Origin: a virus
Length of the DNA stretch: 21,244 nucleotides
Reading direction: 5' to 3' (one strand)
Virus record (IMG/VR): IMGVR_UViG_3300021414_000013
Coordinates: 1 to 21,244 of that record
Positions 19,365 through 21,244 of this stretch are shown in pieces. The notes under the pieces are model-generated. The model saw only the letters and a list, made by a program, of their open reading frames with translations, was not told where the DNA came from and searched no databases. Positions within the stretch are counted from its first letter, which is position 1; every line of letters starts with the position of its first letter. The translations under genes and the position numbers were made by a program.

Positions 19365-20957
19365 CTATCCGGTGAAGGTTGGGGCCTGCTGGGGTATAAT
19401 TCCGGCCCCGTCGATCCCGAGGTTGGCGGGGTCGGTCAGCGGGGCGAGGCCGAACTCGTCCTTGATCCGGGTGACTTCCTCCTGGACCTTGGCGTCGTCC
19501 CAATCCGGGTTGCGCTTCCGGACCCGCTCCTCGATGGAGGATGACTGGGAGTTGTAGTCCAGCTGGTTGGTTTCCGCGATCGCCTTGGGGTCATCGGACA
19601 CGCCGTCGGGGAACTCGCACTCCACCCGGAACGGCTGCGCACCCCCGGCAGGGAAGATGACCGCGTCCACGGCGAGGGCCTTGGACAGGATCGCCTCGTC
19701 GGCAGGCTTCACGCCCAACACCTTGCGTTTGCGGGTGGTGAAGGACAGTTGCTGCCGTGCCGCGACCTCCGTGGCCGTCATGGCGGCCCCGTCGTCGGTG
19801 AGCCCGAACGTGGAAGGGCTGTAGCCGGCGGCGGCGAGGATGATGCGGCGGAAGTGGTCGATGGCCTTCAGGAAGTCGTCCGTGCGGATGCTGAACTGCA
19901 CGGCTTCGATCGCCATCTTCTCGGACCCTGCCGAGGACGGTGCGGCCTTGACCGGGGTGAAGATGGTCTCGTCCAGGTCGAACCCGGCACCGAGGCCGGC
20001 GCCAAGGTCCCGGAGCATGGACTCGCCCACGATCAGGCGGCCCTTGCCGAGCCGGATGTCCTTCAACCATGCACTGTAGAGCTCGTCGAGGGCGTCGAGC
20101 ATCTGCTCAATGCCTTCAAGGTCGCTCCGGCCCAGGTTGCAGCCGAGCGGGTCGTTGCGCCACATGGAGGAGGGCAGGATGTTCGGCGCGTACACGGCGC
20201 CGAGCCCGGGGGTGAGGGTGGAGAGCGTGTTCCCGTCGATGAGTTCGGACAGCACGTCGGGGCGCATGAGCCATTCCGTGGCCTTGTGAGCGTCGAAGGC
20301 CTGCGCGGTGCCGAGGTTTTCGTCGGTGCCCATGTAGAGCCCGTACACGATCACGCCAACACCGGCCGCGTCGAGTTCGTGCCGTTCCAGCAGGCGCCAG
20401 ACCGTGGAGTTGGTCCGGCCCACAACCTGCCAGAACGTCACGGCGGTGAGCTGCCCGGCGGTGAACTCCGGGTGCGCGGCGTCCGCGTCGACCTTCGTGA
20501 TGAACACGTGATCCTTGACCGTGGCGTCCCAGGTGATGCGTTTGAACACCCCGCCCAGTGCCGCGGAGATCTCGGCCGCACTGATGGACAGCTGTTCGAA
20601 GCCCGGGCCCGCGATGGTGTCCAGCCGCTCCTGCGCCCGCGTCACGTCCGTGCCCTCGGTCGGCGGGATGACCGTCGCCTTCGGAGGTTCGGAGTAGAGC
20701 AGGTTCGCGGCGGTCCGGCAGATCTCCTGACCGAGCGGGACGTGGATGGAGTTCGTCTCAACGGCGCCGTTCGTCTTCGCCCCCAGGAACCAGGTCCGGA
20801 GGCGGGACAGGACACCCTTGCGCCCGGTCGCCCGGGTGTAGATGTCCGTGAGGGTTTCGACGTCGTTGGCGTACCAGCTGGCAAACTCGCGGTACTTGGG
20901 CAGGATCGCGGCGAGTTCGACCGGCGGCCATGCTGTGCCGTTTTCGGGCAGTGCCAT
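19365..20957 (-). CDS. Portal protein (SPP1 gp6-like)
   Basis: A 530-residue portal, the dodecameric vertex through which DNA enters and exits. N-terminal helix WPPVELAAILPKYREFASWYANDVETLTDIY is typical of Phage_prot_Gp6. Then follow VPLGQEICRTAANLLYSEPP, an ALGGVFKRITWDA block and ...ADAAHPEFTAGQLTAVTFW (clip/wing region). The C-terminal part (LSFTTRKRKVLGVKPADEAILSKAL, PDGVSDDPKAIAETNQLDYNSQSSSIEERVRKRNPDWDDAKVQEEVTRI) matches the crown end. Two ATGs are present at 20960 and 20957; GGAGG is 5 nt before the second but only 2 nt before the first, so I use 20957. It is followed downstream by a small CxCC gene. Confidence 0.93.
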   Translation of the reverse strand: MALPENGTAWPPVELAAILPKYREFASWYANDVETLTDIYTRATGRKGVLSRLRTWFLGAKTNGAVETNSIHVPLGQEICRTAANLLYSEPPKATVIPPTEGTDVTRAQERLDTIAGPGFEQLSISAAEISAALGGVFKRITWDATVKDHVFITKVDADAAHPEFTAGQLTAVTFWQVVGRTNSTVWRLLERHELDAAGVGVIVYGLYMGTDENLGTAQAFDAHKATEWLMRPDVLSELIDGNTLSTLTPGLGAVYAPNILPSSMWRNDPLGCNLGRSDLEGIEQMLDALDELYSAWLKDIRLGKGRLIVGESMLRDLGAGLGAGFDLDETIFTPVKAAPSSAGSEKMAIEAVQFSIRTDDFLKAIDHFRRIILAAAGYSPSTFGLTDDGAAMTATEVAARQQLSFTTRKRKVLGVKPADEAILSKALAVDAVIFPAGGAQPFRVECEFPDGVSDDPKAIAETNQLDYNSQSSSIEERVRKRNPDWDDAKVQEEVTRIKDEFGLAPLTDPANLGIDGAGIIPQQAPTFTG

Positions 20958-20983
20958 CATGGCCTCCTAATGCTTGGGGTGGG

Positions 20984-21187
20984 TTACAGGTCGAGGACGA
21001 TACGGAGGCGGCGCTGGAAGTTCGCCAACTCGGTCCCGAATGGCGTCTGGGCTTCGACTGTGTCGCGGATCAGCCGGAGCTTGTCCTCACTGGACACGCG
21101 GAGACGTTCTGGGTTCAGGCCTTCACCCATCGATACGGGCGAACCTGCGGACACCGTGATCGGAGCGGGCTCTCTGGGGATGATCAT
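20984..21187 (-). CDS. Small hypothetical protein between terminase and portal
   Basis: From ATG 21187 the product is about 67 residues (MIIPREPAPITVSAGSPVSMGEGLNPERLR...). GGAG sits 6 nt upstream. The GTG at 21199 in the same frame would place the ribosome binding site inside the coding region. The second half is helical and charged (SEDKLRLIRDTVEAQTPFGTELANFQRRLRIVLDL). The function is unknown; the position is between terminase and portal. Confidence 0.6.
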   Translation of the reverse strand: MIIPREPAPITVSAGSPVSMGEGLNPERLRVSSEDKLRLIRDTVEAQTPFGTELANFQRRLRIVLDL

Positions 21188-21203
21188 GTTGTTCTCCACG
21201 GGG

Positions 21204-21244
21204 TTAGGCGGCGAGGTCCACGTAGGGGCGCCAGTTCGTTTCCG
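21204..21244 (-). CDS. C-terminal end of the terminase large subunit (5' truncated)
   Basis: Reading leftward from the right edge, 12 codons (ETNWRPYVDLAA) end at TAA 21206-21204. The W-R-P-Y-V-D-L ending and the position just before the portal-side genes fit the end of a large terminase, but only 12 residues are visible. The call rests on gene order. Confidence 0.5.
   Translation of the reverse strand, partial: ETNWRPYVDLAA

Noticed and set aside
18492-19544. 350-residue plus-strand open frame
   Set aside because: Antisense to MuF, CxCC and portal genes; composition is that of a frame shadow.

Overview
The window looks like the late (structural and lysis) half of a temperate siphovirus genome from a high-GC actinobacterium, together with its integration cassette. 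Supporting signs are the very GC-rich coding, frequent GTG starts behind AGGAGG-type ribosome binding sites, collagen-like tail proteins, a DUF732-like lipoprotein and a typical actinophage gene order. An Arthrobacter/Micrococcaceae host is plausible, but that is inference.

Left arm, rightward (1-1900): the 3' end of an unidentified gene (2-208), a stem-loop, a small ImmA/IrrE-like protein whose HExxH motif reads HRRGH (333-644), and a complete tyrosine integrase (649-1755). Just after the integrase lies the 3' half of a tRNA gene with a CAT anticodon arm (about 1798-1846), the probable attachment core, and then a strong rho-independent terminator (1856-1899). Phage genes lie on both sides of this core, so the site looks like an intact attP (virion or excised form) rather than an integrated junction.

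Right arm, leftward (21244 down to 2022): one long late operon. In transcription order it runs terminase large subunit (last 12 codons only), small protein, portal (SPP1 gp6-like), small CxCC protein, MuF-like minor head protein, intrinsic terminator, scaffold, major capsid protein, Pro-Glu-tailed small protein, head-tail adaptor, head closure, gp10-like minor capsid/neck protein, tail terminator, major tail protein, tail assembly chaperones joined by a -1 frameshift (GGGAAAA), tape measure, Dit, Tal-like hub protein, beta-repeat minor tail protein, small minor tail protein, collagen/beta-helix tailspike, tail fibre, membrane-anchored coiled-coil protein, N-acetylmuramoyl-L-alanine amidase, holin-like protein, final terminator (2022-2056). 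Many junctions are coupled (ATGA, GTGA, TAATG).

One gene breaks the pattern: a rightward lipoprotein (7798-8130) inside the tail module, with a -10-like box placed for a leaderless transcript. It looks like a lysogeny-expressed moron.

The most notable non-coding signals are (1) attP with a terminator on the far side of the core, which suggests both tRNA repair and lambda sib-like control of int; (2) a 12-bp perfect hairpin before the tail-chaperone gene whose loop can pair with any of three CCTTGGA copies, one of them containing the ribosome binding site; (3) long hairpins without U-tracts directly after both the capsid and the tail-tube genes; and (4) intrinsic terminators inside the late operon. 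No CRISPR array, transposon, complete tRNA or rRNA gene was seen.
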